Origin: Gp6-AA40 sp963723495
GTDB taxonomy: Bacteria > Acidobacteriota > Vicinamibacteria > Vicinamibacterales > UBA2999
Length of the DNA: 64,000 nucleotides
Direction: 5' to 3'
Assembly: GCA_963723495.1 (NCBI GenBank)
Contig: CAVRQR010000005.1
Location: 13,280-77,279 of the forward strand
Notes under the pieces: model-generated
What the model saw: the letters and a program-made list of their open reading frames with translations, nothing else
Databases searched by the model: none
What the model was told of the DNA's origin: nothing
Position numbers and translations under genes: made by a program
Shown here: one piece after another, positions 8,517 through 18,329 of the stretch
Numbering within the stretch: the stretch's first letter is position 1
How the letters are laid out: the number at the start of each line of letters is the position of its first letter

Positions 8517-9094
8517 TGAGTCCACGCGCGATCGAGTGGCAATCCGGTTTTCCTGTATCGGAGTTCGCGTCGCTTCGCGCCGGTGACGCCGTCGAGTTGA
8601 CCGGGAGCGTGTTGACGCTGCGTGATGCCAGTGCCGCGAGGATCGCCGAGGCGCTCGGCAAAGGCGAACCATCGCCAACGCCGCTTTCGAATCGAATCAT
8701 GTACGCGGTCGGACCATCGCCCGCCAAGCCTGGCCAGGTCATTGGATCGGCGGGTCCGACGACGACCGCGCGCATGGGGCGGTACCTGCCGGCGCTGTTC
8801 GCCGCGGGCGTCCGCGCGATCATCGGGAAAGGGGAACTCCACGGTCCCGACATGGCTGCATGTACCCAACACGGTGCGGTGTACCTCGCGGCGATCGGCG
8901 GACTTGGAGCGTTGTTGGCCAGGCGGATCAGCGCGGCCCGAGTGGTGGCGTATCCCGAGCTCGGCCCCGAAGCGCTCTACGAACTCGAACTGACGGCGTT
9001 CCCGGCAGTCGTGATCATCGATAGCTTCGGACAGAACCTGCACGACACTGCACGAGGTCAGTGGCGCACCGAACCGGGGTCCCCAATCGCCTGA
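8516..9094 (+). CDS. Class I fumarase / tartrate dehydratase / mesaconase, beta subunit
   Basis: A 192-residue beta subunit that completes the active site of the preceding alpha subunit. Family features are LTGSVLTLRDASAARI, the GPSPAKPGQVIGSAGPTTTARM loop region, IGKGELHG, and the YPELGPEALYELELTAFPAVVIIDS stretch. ATG 8516 is favoured over GTG 8513 because it overlaps the TGA of the preceding remnant. Together the subunits form an iron-sulfur dehydratase; the same family includes promiscuous mesaconases, which fits the CoA-ester genes upstream. Confidence 0.92.
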   Translation: MSPRAIEWQSGFPVSEFASLRAGDAVELTGSVLTLRDASAARIAEALGKGEPSPTPLSNRIMYAVGPSPAKPGQVIGSAGPTTTARMGRYLPALFAAGVRAIIGKGELHGPDMAACTQHGAVYLAAIGGLGALLARRISAARVVAYPELGPEALYELELTAFPAVVIIDSFGQNLHDTARGQWRTEPGSPIA

Positions 9095-9192
9095 CAGATC
9101 CGGGATCCCGTCGACTCGCGATGTGATCTTGACGGCCTGCACACGGTAGAAAGGTTGCCTCGCTGGGAAGTTCTGCGAACCTGTGGGCCGGT

Positions 9193-9420
9193 ATGGGTCT
9201 TGCCATGTCCAGAAGCATGGTCGCTCCATCGGTAGCCAGTCCTCCTCGTCACAGCATCGCCCAGACCGAGCAAGGGTGGGTCCTGGTGATCCAGGACGAG
9301 CACTGCTCGGTCATGCAGGTGTTCAGTAGCGCCTCGTCGGCACGGCGGGCCCTCGATCGGATGCTCGAGTTCTTTCAGGTCATGCGCGCGCAATCGCCGC
9401 GCCCCCGTCAGGTCGCCTGA
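9193..9420 (+). CDS. Small hypothetical protein
   Basis: A possible 75-residue soluble protein in the 335-base gap between the fumarase beta gene and the lactonase-type gene. The centre (GWVLVIQDEHCSVMQVFSSASSARRALDRMLEFF) looks like a short beta-alpha fold, with no family I recognise. ATG 9208 is an alternative start. Support is only that it fills the gap with protein-like composition. Confidence 0.4.
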   Translation: MGLAMSRSMVAPSVASPPRHSIAQTEQGWVLVIQDEHCSVMQVFSSASSARRALDRMLEFFQVMRAQSPRPRQVA

Positions 9421-9429
9421 TCCGGCTGC

Positions 9430-10224
9430 CTACCGTCCACTGGCTGACGAAAGATCCACCACCCAGTTTTCCAGTCCTGCTTTCGCCGCCGGGTAACGCT
9501 CCAGCACCAGCGGATCGTGTCCGGGGATGATGTGATCGGGCGAATCTGCCAGCCGTTTCAGTGTGGCGTAGCCTTCGAGCGTCTCAGCCACGCTGTAGGT
9601 GATCGGGAAGACGCGGCCTTCGTTCACGTGTGAGTAGAGGTGTGTTGCATCGGAGGCGAGCACCACGTGCCCGCGGCGGGTGTTGACGCGAACGCACTGC
9701 AGCCCCTTCGAGTGGCCGCCGATGTGGTGAACGGTGATGCCCGGGGCTAACGTTTCCTCGCCGTCATGAAACGCGACGCGCCCGTCGAACACCTTTCTCA
9801 CCATCGCCACCACATCGTCCACCTCGAACGGGATGCGCTGGTGCGCGTGACACATGCAGCGGCCGGTGCCATATGCGATCTCGTGGTCCTGCAGGTGATA
9901 GCGCGCGCGGGGAAACAGATTGTGGTTGCCGCAGTGGTCGTAGTGCAGATGGCTGATGATGACGTCGGTCACTTGTTCCGGGTCGATGCCGATCGCCGTC
10001 AGCCCCTCCGCGACCGGCTTGACGATGGTGCGTCCGCGCTTGGCGGCCATCGCATGGTCGAATCCCGTATCCAGAACGAAGGCGCCGTGCGGGCCTTTGA
10101 TCACCCAGACGAAATAGGCCAGCGGCTCGAGGATGTCGTGCGGATCGCCGCCGATGTAGTTCTCATGCTTCGGCCGATCGTGGTACCCGTAACGGACAGC
10201 GTAGATCTCGTGAACTGCGCTCAT
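9430..10224 (-). CDS. N-acyl homoserine lactonase-type metallo-beta-lactamase-fold hydrolase
   Basis: A 264-residue metallo-beta-lactamase-fold hydrolase. The zinc motif HLHYDH (H92, H94, D96, H97) is intact, followed by a second His in HIGGHSKGLQ and the Asp of VLASDATHLY, matching AHL-lactonase-like proteins that open lactone rings. GDPHDILEPLAYFVWVI near the N terminus is also typical of that subgroup. ATG 10224 is chosen; a GTG 9 bases upstream (10233) overlaps the MFS stop. The tight link to the transporter suggests an imported lactone or ester as substrate. Quorum-signal cleavage is possible but unproven. Confidence 0.85.
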   Translation of the reverse strand: MSAVHEIYAVRYGYHDRPKHENYIGGDPHDILEPLAYFVWVIKGPHGAFVLDTGFDHAMAAKRGRTIVKPVAEGLTAIGIDPEQVTDVIISHLHYDHCGNHNLFPRARYHLQDHEIAYGTGRCMCHAHQRIPFEVDDVVAMVRKVFDGRVAFHDGEETLAPGITVHHIGGHSKGLQCVRVNTRRGHVVLASDATHLYSHVNEGRVFPITYSVAETLEGYATLKRLADSPDHIIPGHDPLVLERYPAAKAGLENWVVDLSSASGR

Positions 10225-10229
10225 GGAGG

Positions 10230-11513
10230 TCACGTGTGAATGTCGCGTCCTCGTGTCTCAGGTCCCAACCAAATCACCATTGCCGTTAATCCTGAGAGGA
10301 CCATGGCGGCACTCATGGCGTTGACGAGGGCGAATCCCCGGTCCTGCAATGCGCCAAGGAGGTAGGGCATCAGGGCGCCGATCGCGGCGGCGGCGTGATA
10401 ACAGAATCCCGCGCCCACGCCGCGGACGTCAGTAGGAAACCGTTCGTTGCTGTAGGCAGGGGCCATCCCCCAGATGCCCATGCCGAAGAATCCCATCATC
10501 AGCGCACCCAGCCCCAGTGTCAGCGAGCTGGTGGCATGCAGATAGAGTGGCAGTGAGGCGATCCCGAGCAGCATGGTCACCGTGGCCGCGCCGCGGCGGC
10601 CCAGCCGCGTTTCCGACAGTCGCCCCCAGATCGCGGTGCCCGCGATCGCCCCGATGTTGAAGGCGGCCAGGTAGGGCAGGGTCGTACGGCCGCTGTCGCG
10701 CAGGAACGTCGGGTACCAGTAGTTCACCGAGTAATAGATGCACATGAACGAGCCAATGACGAGCGTCGTGTGGATCGTCGTGCCGATCAGATCGCGCTGG
10801 AAGATCCGCGTGAGGGACATCTTCGGTGCCGCGTTCCCTGGATTCTTGTGGCGCTCCAGCCAGATCGGACTCTCGGCAACGCGGGAGCGAATCCACAGCG
10901 TAAAGAGTGCTGGCACGATGGCAACCCAGAACATCACGCGCCACGCGAGGTCGGGTGTCTCGTTGAAAAGCGGGTAGACGAATTGAAATGTGACGGCGGC
11001 CAGCAGGTATCCCCAGTACCAGCCGCCGAGCATCAGGCCCGATGCCAGGCCACGCAGACGCGCGGGCCAGTGCTCGAACACGAGCGGCATGCCGGCCGCC
11101 CATTCGCCGCCCATACCGAGGCCGAACAGCGCGCGCAACGCGAAGAGCATCGCGTACGACGTCGAGAAGCCGCTCAGGAAGGCAAAGAGTGAAAACCACA
11201 GCACCGACAACATCAGCGGAAGCTTGCGTCCCCAGCGGTCGGCGGCCGTGCCCGCGATCGTGCCGCCCACCAGTCGCATCATGAGCGTGACCGTGCCGAG
11301 CAGGCCGGCGAGGGCACGGTCCACCGTGAAGCTTTGCTGGATGTCGATGATGATGAACGCGAGGATGTTGAAGTCGAACGAGTCGACGACCCAGCCCAGG
11401 AAGACTGCCCAGAAGGCGTTCCACTGCTCACGCGTGACCTGCCTGTACCACGGACGATCCGACACCTCGTCCTGAGGCAGTGCTGTGGCTGTGGCTTCCA
11501 GAGGTGTACTCAC
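10230..11513 (-). CDS. MFS transporter (sialate/aromatic-acid:H+ symporter-like)
   Basis: A 427-residue, 12-helix major facilitator. The start is GTG 11513 (MSTPLEATATALPQ). The first helix reads FLGWVVDSFDFNILAF, followed by the signature loop GTAADRWGRKLPL and RALFGLGMGGEWAAGMPL, typical of the group with NanT and aromatic-acid carriers. The cytoplasmic start RPWYRQVTREQWNAF is also common there. It lies directly upstream of the lactonase-type gene on the same strand and its stop codon reaches that gene's start region, so the two form a transcription unit. Substrate unknown. Confidence 0.87.
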   Translation of the reverse strand: MSTPLEATATALPQDEVSDRPWYRQVTREQWNAFWAVFLGWVVDSFDFNILAFIIIDIQQSFTVDRALAGLLGTVTLMMRLVGGTIAGTAADRWGRKLPLMLSVLWFSLFAFLSGFSTSYAMLFALRALFGLGMGGEWAAGMPLVFEHWPARLRGLASGLMLGGWYWGYLLAAVTFQFVYPLFNETPDLAWRVMFWVAIVPALFTLWIRSRVAESPIWLERHKNPGNAAPKMSLTRIFQRDLIGTTIHTTLVIGSFMCIYYSVNYWYPTFLRDSGRTTLPYLAAFNIGAIAGTAIWGRLSETRLGRRGAATVTMLLGIASLPLYLHATSSLTLGLGALMMGFFGMGIWGMAPAYSNERFPTDVRGVGAGFCYHAAAAIGALMPYLLGALQDRGFALVNAMSAAMVLSGLTAMVIWLGPETRGRDIHT

Positions 11514-11636
11514 GAGCGGGAGTGTAGTTGCCGGCAGAAGCGTTTGTCGACTGGCGGTTCGAATCGTGCACGCACTGCGTTCGTACCGACTAAAATAGTC
11601 TTCGCTTCCCCTTCCCTTCCCTCCTGTGGTGACTCT

Positions 11637-13286
11637 ATGAAACGTGTGATGGCCATCGGTGCGGCCGGCGCCGCCCTGTTCGTGTGGCTCGAGGTCGGCG
11701 CAGCCCAGCAGGCACCGACGTTGAGGTTCAACGCGACGGCTCCCACCGACCTTCGCAACTGGGACCAGTTCGTCACGGCGCAGGAGCGAGCCGGCGCGCT
11801 GCGTGTCAGCCAGGTGACGCGGGACCCCTCGCTGCCTGCGCGTATCGTCGAGCGGTTGCAGCAGTACCACCAGGGCGTGCCCGTGTGGGGAGCCCAGGTC
11901 GTGCGCGACTCGGATCGCGGTGTGCCCACCTCGATCTTTGGGGACGTATCCGCGTCGTTTGCCCTCGATACAGAACCAGGCCTGACGGCGGACTCAGCCC
12001 GGCAAACGATCCTCTCGCGCGCCCCGTCCGGCGCGACGTTGTTGCGCCCCGTTGATCTCGTGGTTCTCCGGGGCGAGAGCGGCGTCCATCACCTCGCGTA
12101 TACCAGCGTGGTCAGTGGCGGGAATCAAGTGGATCGCGTTTTCATCGACGCGAGAGCGGGCGCTGAGCTCCTTCGTTACTCGTCGATTCAGAGGCAGGAG
12201 GCCGTCGGTAGCGGCCGTGGAACGATTGGAGACACGAAAAAGATGTCCGTGCTTCGGCAAGGGGGGACCTATGTTGCCGACGATCAGCTTCGTCCACCCG
12301 TGCTCACGACGTTCGACCTCCGCGGCGACCTGAGTCGCGCGCTCAACGTGTCGTTCCTCGGGGCGCCGCTGTTTCCGTCCGATGTCGCTGCGGACAGCGA
12401 CAACGACTGGACCGACACGCCGATTGTCGACGCCCACGCATACGTGGGGTGGACCTACGACTATTACTTCAAGCGTCATGGCCGCCGCGGACTGGACAAC
12501 CAGGACCGGCCCCTGATCACGATCGCCAATCCAGTGACGCAGCAGGCAGCGATGACCTTACCCCCCGAGCTGCTGTTCAACTTTGCCGTCAACGCCTTCT
12601 GGTGCGACGACTGCGGGCCTGGCGGCGTTGGCGTCATGTTCTTCGGCAATGGCATCCCGCCCAACTTCACGCTGGGCGGTTGGAACGTGGGTCCGCTGTC
12701 GGCATCGATCGATATCGTTGCGCACGAGCTCACGCACGGGGTCACGAGTTCGTCATCCAACCTGATCTACATGAACGAGTCGGGAGCGCTGAATGAAGCC
12801 TTCTCCGACATCATGGGCACCGCGGTGGAGTTCTTTTTTCAGCCGCCTGGTGGCGGAATTGGACAGGCAGACTACATTCTCGGCGAGGACGCGTTCCGGA
12901 GTCCCAGTGGCGGCATGAACGGCACGCGCTCGCTGGTGAACCCGGCGTCCTATGGATACCCCGATCACTACAGCATCCGTTTTACGGGACCTGAAGACGA
13001 TGGCGGAGTCCACATCAACTCATCGATCGTCAATCACGCCTTCTATCTGGCCATCGAGGGCGGCCGGCACCGCCTGTCCGGCGTGACGGTGCAGGGCGTG
13101 GGATCAGCCAATCGCGAGCAGATTGAGAAGGCCTTCTATCGCGCGTTCGTTTTCCTGCTTCCAGCGTCAGCCAACTTCTCGACTGCCCGTGCAGCGACCA
13201 TTCAGGCGGCCCGCGATCTCTACGGCGCCAGCAGTGCGGCAGCGCAAGCCTTGACCCAGGCGTGGACCGCCGTGGGCGTCAACTGA
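11637..13286 (+). CDS. Secreted M4 (thermolysin-family) zinc metallopeptidase
   Basis: A 549-residue preproprotease. After a signal peptide (MKRVMAIGAAGAALFVWLEVG, cleavage near GAAQQ) comes an FTP/PepSY-like propeptide with the YHQGVPVWGAQVV block. The catalytic domain has HELTH with zinc ligands H363 and H367, catalytic E364 and third ligand E387 in NEAFSD, correctly spaced. The downstream GGVHINSSIVNHAFYL holds the proton-donating His. The C terminus matches the usual M4 helix. Start ATG 11637 follows a short leader. It is divergent from the MFS gene and 11 bases from the next ORF, an outer-membrane-type protein. Confidence 0.95.
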   Translation: MKRVMAIGAAGAALFVWLEVGAAQQAPTLRFNATAPTDLRNWDQFVTAQERAGALRVSQVTRDPSLPARIVERLQQYHQGVPVWGAQVVRDSDRGVPTSIFGDVSASFALDTEPGLTADSARQTILSRAPSGATLLRPVDLVVLRGESGVHHLAYTSVVSGGNQVDRVFIDARAGAELLRYSSIQRQEAVGSGRGTIGDTKKMSVLRQGGTYVADDQLRPPVLTTFDLRGDLSRALNVSFLGAPLFPSDVAADSDNDWTDTPIVDAHAYVGWTYDYYFKRHGRRGLDNQDRPLITIANPVTQQAAMTLPPELLFNFAVNAFWCDDCGPGGVGVMFFGNGIPPNFTLGGWNVGPLSASIDIVAHELTHGVTSSSSNLIYMNESGALNEAFSDIMGTAVEFFFQPPGGGIGQADYILGEDAFRSPSGGMNGTRSLVNPASYGYPDHYSIRFTGPEDDGGVHINSSIVNHAFYLAIEGGRHRLSGVTVQGVGSANREQIEKAFYRAFVFLLPASANFSTARAATIQAARDLYGASSAAAQALTQAWTAVGVN

Positions 13287-13297
13287 GGAGACCGTTG

Positions 13298-14020
13298 ATG
13301 AAGCTGCCTGTCGCGACGACCCTTCTCCTGATGCTGGTAGCCGCCGCACCTGTCGATGCGCAGACCGTGTATCTCTCGGTGAACGGATTGTTTCAGGTCA
13401 CCTCGAATGATTTCGACGATAGCGCCACGGTCCGTATCAACGCCGAGAACGGACGGTTCGATACTGACTACGACGTGGGCGATGGGCCGGCCTTCGACGT
13501 GTCGGGCGGCGTCGTGGTATGGCAGCAGCTGGCGGTGGGTGTCGGACTGACGAGGTTCTCGACGTCAACGCTCACGACCATCAGCGCACAGATCCCGCAC
13601 CCGTTCTTCTTCAATCAGTCACGGAGCCTCACCGGCGAGTTCGAAGGCGACCGCAGCGAGCTGGCCGTGCACATCCAGGCGAAGTGGATCGCGCCGGTCA
13701 ACAGCAAGCTTCTCGTCACCATCTTCGGCGGACCGTCGTTCTTCAAGGTCGAGCAGAGCATCGTCGACGACGTCGACTACACCGAATCGTACCCGTTCGA
13801 CACCGCGACCTTCAGCCAAGCGATCGCCAATACGCAGTCGGAATCGAAGATGGGGTTCAACGTCGGTGGTGACGTGGCGTACTACTTCTCGAATCAGGTG
13901 GGTGTCGGCGGGATCGTGCAGTACTCCGGCGCGACGGTCGAGATGACCGTGCCTTCAGGGACCACCGACGTCAAAGCCGGTGGACTGCAGGTCGGCGGGG
14001 GACTGCGGTTGCGCTTCTAG
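13298..14020 (+). CDS. Outer-membrane beta-barrel-like protein
   Basis: A 240-residue exported protein with a clear signal peptide (MKLPVATTLLLMLVAAAPVDAQ). The mature part is rich in alternating polar/hydrophobic strands with Gly and Tyr and ends in GGGLRLRF, a terminal-Phe beta-signal of outer-membrane barrels. A GAGGAG ribosome site precedes ATG 13298, just after the peptidase stop, so the two are probably co-transcribed. Specific function unknown. Confidence 0.75.
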   Translation: MKLPVATTLLLMLVAAAPVDAQTVYLSVNGLFQVTSNDFDDSATVRINAENGRFDTDYDVGDGPAFDVSGGVVVWQQLAVGVGLTRFSTSTLTTISAQIPHPFFFNQSRSLTGEFEGDRSELAVHIQAKWIAPVNSKLLVTIFGGPSFFKVEQSIVDDVDYTESYPFDTATFSQAIANTQSESKMGFNVGGDVAYYFSNQVGVGGIVQYSGATVEMTVPSGTTDVKAGGLQVGGGLRLRF

Positions 14021-14041
14021 CGATTCTCTAACCGGACCGGT

Positions 14042-14894
14042 TTACGGGAGTTTGTCGAGTCCTTCGGTCAGCTCGATATACGTCCCCCACGGATCGGTGA
14101 TGAACGCGATCGAAAGCCCGACCGCGGGCACGCTCCTGTACGGCACGTTGAGCTTGATCCCCATTTCCTCGAGCTTCTTGCAGAACGCCTCGAGGTTCTT
14201 GACCTCGAAACCGATGTGATCGACGGCACGGCCCGTCGTGCCAACCACCGGCGTCGGCGAAGCAGAGAAGTTCAGGGCGACGCCCGGCAGATCGGCCACG
14301 GGGAAGTTCGGGGCCTCGCGCGGTTTGGCTCCGAAGACCTTCGCGTACCACGCACGCATCTCCTGGTTCTGCTGCCCGAAGAAGTGAATATGGTGGAGTG
14401 TGATCGGAACGGTCTGCTGCTTGTTCTCGAGCAGCTCCACCTTGACGTCATCCGGTCCCAGCGCGAACGCGATCGAGGTCGTGGCATTCACCGGCGCGAT
14501 GTCGTCCACGACCTTCTGTGTCGGTGCGACCTCGCTGCTCGTAATCATCTTGAACCCGTTGGCCTTGACCTTGTCGACGACCGCCCGAAGGTTCGGCACG
14601 GAGAAGCCGATGTGATTGGCGGTCGTCCCGATCGTGCCTCCGGTGGGTTTCTGGTTTCTGAAGAAGATGAACACGTTCGGAAACTTCACGATGTCGGCGT
14701 TGTTGCCGAACTTCCCGACCGTCCCCCCCAGCGTTTCGGCCCAGAACTTCTTGTGTGCCTCGATATCCGATGCCGCGACATGATGATGCCCGTAGACGAT
14801 GGGGCCGTCCTTCGCGGCAATCAGCTGCGCTGACGATGTCGACGGGCACACGAACACGAGTGTCACGAGGTACTGCGAGCACGAACCGCTTCAT
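14042..14894 (-). CDS. Exported double VOC-domain (glyoxalase-like) protein, frame-shifted in its signal peptide
   Basis: About 280 residues with two vicinal-oxygen-chelate modules: one begins at YGHHHVAASDIEAHKKFWAETLGG, the other at HHIHFFGQQNQEMRAWYAKVFGAK, with terminal metal-binding-type TDPWGTYIELTEG. A good ribosome site (GAGGTGAGG) and ATG 14894 open MKRFVLAVP in one frame, while the remaining signal peptide (TLVFVCPSTSSAQ) and body lie in another, so an indel near 14870 is inferred. Otherwise GTG 14866 would give a very short signal. Metal ligands are only partly obvious, so enzyme activity is uncertain. Confidence 0.75.
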
Positions 14895-14904
14895 TGCCTC
14901 ACCT

Positions 14905-14960
14905 CGCTTTTTCGACTTGAGACCTTTGCCTTGGGACCTGAGACTCTTACCTTGACCCGT
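14905..14960. repeat. Degenerate heptamer repeat (GACCTTG/GAGACCT type)
   Basis: Units such as TTGAGAC, CTTTGCC, TTGGGAC and CTTGACC recur about every seven bases between two minus-strand genes. It is a different sequence family from the TTGGGAG arrays but has the same period. Confidence 0.55.
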
Positions 14961-14973
14961 GACCTTCGGGACG

Positions 14974-16795
14974 TCAATCAAGGCCGAACGCCAGGAGCAC
15001 GTTGCCCGGATTACCGACGAACCCACCGTATCCCGAGTTGAAGAAGATCATGCCGCCGGCGACGATCGGGCCTGGCCCCTCGATGCCGCCGCCATTGGCC
15101 TTCACGCCATTCACCGTCTGAAACTCCCGGTTCGTATCGAAGCTCCAGATGATCGGATCCGTCCGTCGTCGAGTAGGCGCGCATGCCGCCGTCGAGCGAC
15201 CCCGAGAACACCGCCCCGGGAATCACCGTCACCGCCGCGCCCTGCGACGCGCGGCACGTCGGTTTCGACGTGTCGCACAACCGCGGCTGCGGTCCGACGC
15301 TCCACACCGGTTTGCCTGTGGCCAGTTCGACGGCACGAATGCCGCCTGGATTCTGCGTCAGCAGATCGGATACGCCGAAGTACGCGTTCTGACCGTCGAC
15401 GGCTCCGCCCCACTGGCCGCCCAGTCCGCTGCCCTGGCCAATCCGGTATTCCCACACCTTCTGTCCCTCCGAATCGGGATCCAGTGCGTAGGCCATTCCG
15501 GACTTCTGGGGAACGACGAGGAGGTCGCGATTGTTCACGGTGACGAGGCTTGCTGATGCCGAGAAGTCGAAGTCTGGCCCGAGCTTCTCCGGGCAATTCG
15601 GGTTGTCGGGATTGACCGGGCCGCACCCGAGTGTCCAGTTGTCGTTCGGCGTCAGCTGGTTGACCCACTTGCGCGTCCCGCTGTTCATGTCGAATGCGAT
15701 GACGGCGTCGGTCGTTGGCTGCGACGGGTCCGCGTAGTTGTTGCCGGTGGCGACGTAGACCATGTTGCGCTTGGGATCGATGGTCGGAGCGGCCCAGATC
15801 CCGCCGCCCGCGGGACCCCACTGCTGCACGCCGTTCTTGTTCTTCGCCCGCGGCTTGGGTTCCTCGATGGTGTACGTCTTCCACAGCACCTGTCCCGTGT
15901 TGGCATCGAGTGCGGAGAGACTGCCGCGGAACGTGCAGCACTCGTACTTGGCGTTGCCGCCCTGTCCTTCCTCGTTCAGCCCCTGCACGCCGACGTAAAC
16001 CTTGCCGCCGTGCACAGTGGGTGCACCGGTGATCGCGGCGGCTCGATGGTCATCGACCTTGCGTGTCCAGATCAGCTGGCCCGTGCTGGCGTCCACCGCG
16101 TACACGTTGGCGCGCGAGTCACCGAAGTACACGGCGTAGCCACTCGTGCCGGTTGTGCTCTTGTATGGTCCGGCCGACAGCGCGGTGCGCACGCCCGCCT
16201 GGGCCTTGTACGTCCAGTGCGTGCATCCGGTCTTCGGATCGAGCGCGTGAATCTCCATGTTCTCGCTGGCGACGAACAGGCGGCCACCCGCGACGATCGG
16301 TTGCGCCCGGGCGGAGGTGACGATCGAATAGCCGAACGCCCACTTCAATTTGAGCTTTGGCAGATCCGCGGCGGTCAGGCCGCCGTTTGCCGCGGGCTGG
16401 AATCGCGTGTTCGCGACGCCGTTGCCCCAACCGTTCCACCCACCTGCGCTGGCCGGGTCACGCATCGGCGGCGATGCGGTGCATCGGTTGACCACGACCG
16501 GCGGGGAGGGAGGTGCAAACGGCCGCCCCGCGAGAAAGACCGACACGGCGCGCTGCTCTGCTTCGCTGAGCCCATTGGCCTGCAGGAGCATGCGCCCCAG
16601 GGTCAGCGCATTGAGGATCGATTCCGGCGTCATCTGGCGCAGGGCGTCGCGCGTTGGCGCCTGGGTCTGGCCATCACGGTGACACGTCGCGCACGACTGC
16701 TTGTAGACCGCCTCGCCGTCCGCTGTCTGCTGCGCCGCCACGGGCACGGCACAAGACATCAGAACGGCACTCACAACACTGACACGTACCAACAT
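14974..16795 (-). CDS. Cytochrome c-PQQ-type beta-propeller dehydrogenase
   Basis: An exported quinoprotein of about 607 residues. Signal peptide (MLVRVSVVSAVLMSCAVPVAAQ), then a cytochrome c domain with SCATCH, then an eight-bladed propeller with repeats such as KVYVGVQGL, VVPQKSGMAYALDP and VIPGAVFSGSLDGGMRAY. This resembles PVA-dehydrogenase-type alcohol dehydrogenases of the periplasm. The frame found from 16795 stops at 15011 with an unnatural Arg-rich tail; another frame after about 15150 restores IIWSFDTNREFQTVNG...NPGNVLLAFGLD and ends at TGA 14974. An indel near 15150 is therefore inferred. The electron acceptor is presumably another cytochrome. Confidence 0.85.
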
Positions 16796-16985
16796 GAATC
16801 CTCCGACTGCGGTCGGCTGCTATCGCCTCCCAGCTACCGGTTACTGCTAGTCCAGATGTTCGGAAACCAAGCAGTCGTCGTTGACTCTCGCGTGGCTGCG
16901 CGTTATCTTCGGCTTCCCCCAGTTACACCTGACACGATTCGCACGTATGCGAAGCTCTCGTTATTAGGACGATCGGAGGCGGGAC

Positions 16986-18329
16986 GTGGCATTCGATGAG
17001 ATTTTTCAACCCCTCAAGTTTCGCAATCTGACGATCAAGAATCGCATCCTGCGGTCGAACGTGTCGGGACGGTTCGACAACTACGACGGGTCCGGGAACC
17101 AGGCGCGCATCAACTGGGAAACGAAGTTCGCGAAAGGCGGTGTTGGCGCCATCGTCTCCTCGTTCGTTCCCGTGCACCTGCGCGGCCGCATCGTTCCCAA
17201 CTACGCGATGATCGACCACGACCGCCACATCCCGTTCTGGCGCAAGGTGGGCGAGGCGGTGCACGCGTACGACTGCAAGTTCATCCTCCAGCTCAGCCAC
17301 AGTGGGCGGCAGCGCGATGTGCCGGGTATCGAGTACGCCACCGGGGTCAGTTCGACCTCCAAGTCGGATCCGAGTCACGGCTTCCGGTGCGAGAGCGCGA
17401 CGAAGGCGCAGATCACCGAGATCGTCAATGCCTTCGCCGAGGGTGCCCGGCGCGCGCGCGAGGCCGGTCTCGACGGCGTCGAGCTGCACGGTGCCAACGG
17501 ATACCTCATCACGCAGTTTCTCAGCTCCGCGATCAACGACCGGAAGGACGAGTACGGCGGTCCGATCGAAAACCGCGCGCGCTTCGTTCTCGAAGTCGTT
17601 CGCGCCATCCGGGCCCGCGTGGGAAACGATTTCCATCTCCAGATGAAGATCAGCGTGCACGAGCACAACGACGCGATCTCCTTCTTCGGCATGGGGCCGT
17701 CAGGCAACACCTGGGAGGAGTCCGTGCAGGTGTGCAAGTGGCTCGAGGAAGCGGGCGTCGACGCCATCCATGCTTCGGTCGGAAGTTTCTTTCCTCATCC
17801 GCGCAACCCGGCCGGCATCGATCTCCCCACCGAGGAGCTGGCGAAGACGTACGACACGATGATCTCCGCCGGCGACCTGGCGTTCAGGAACTACCTGCTC
17901 TTCCGAAGTCTCCCGGGAGTCGCGCGGCGTCAGTGGGTCGATGCCGGGCCGCGGCCGGAAAACATCGAGGGAGCCAACCTGCCGGATGCGCGGCGCGTCA
18001 AGGCGGCCGTGAAGATTCCCGTGATCTGTACCGGCGGTTTCCAGACCGCGTCGGTCATCGCCGGCGCTATCCGTCGCGGCGACTGCGATGCCGTCAGCGC
18101 GGCGCGGCCGCTCATCGCCAACAACGACCTCGTCGAGATCTTTCGACGTGGCCAGGACAAACCCGACAAGCCGTGCACCTACTGCAACAAGTGCCTGGTC
18201 AACGTCGTGGAGAACCCGCTCGGTTGCTACGAGGAGAAACGATTCGACTCACGTGAACAGATGATCGACCAGATCATGTCCGTCTTCCGCCCCGAAGGGT
18301 TCGTCGAGACGGAGACCGTGCATGCCTGA
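16986..18329 (+). CDS. NADH:flavin oxidoreductase / Old Yellow Enzyme family
   Basis: A 447-residue FMN-dependent ene-reductase-type protein. N-terminal FQPLKFRNLTIKNRIL, the HSGRQRD loop, GVELHGANGYLITQFLS, and the YGGPIENRARF phosphate/active-site region are canonical. Near the end, CTYCNKCL...GC resembles the [4Fe-4S] cysteine cluster of dienoyl-CoA-reductase-like members, but the extra FAD/NADH domains are absent. Start GTG 16986 follows a GGAGGCGGG ribosome site. The stop overlaps the start of the alpha-dioxygenase homologue by 8 bases, showing translational coupling. Plant 12-oxophytodienoate reductases belong to the same family. Confidence 0.92.
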   Translation: MAFDEIFQPLKFRNLTIKNRILRSNVSGRFDNYDGSGNQARINWETKFAKGGVGAIVSSFVPVHLRGRIVPNYAMIDHDRHIPFWRKVGEAVHAYDCKFILQLSHSGRQRDVPGIEYATGVSSTSKSDPSHGFRCESATKAQITEIVNAFAEGARRAREAGLDGVELHGANGYLITQFLSSAINDRKDEYGGPIENRARFVLEVVRAIRARVGNDFHLQMKISVHEHNDAISFFGMGPSGNTWEESVQVCKWLEEAGVDAIHASVGSFFPHPRNPAGIDLPTEELAKTYDTMISAGDLAFRNYLLFRSLPGVARRQWVDAGPRPENIEGANLPDARRVKAAVKIPVICTGGFQTASVIAGAIRRGDCDAVSAARPLIANNDLVEIFRRGQDKPDKPCTYCNKCLVNVVENPLGCYEEKRFDSREQMIDQIMSVFRPEGFVETETVHA

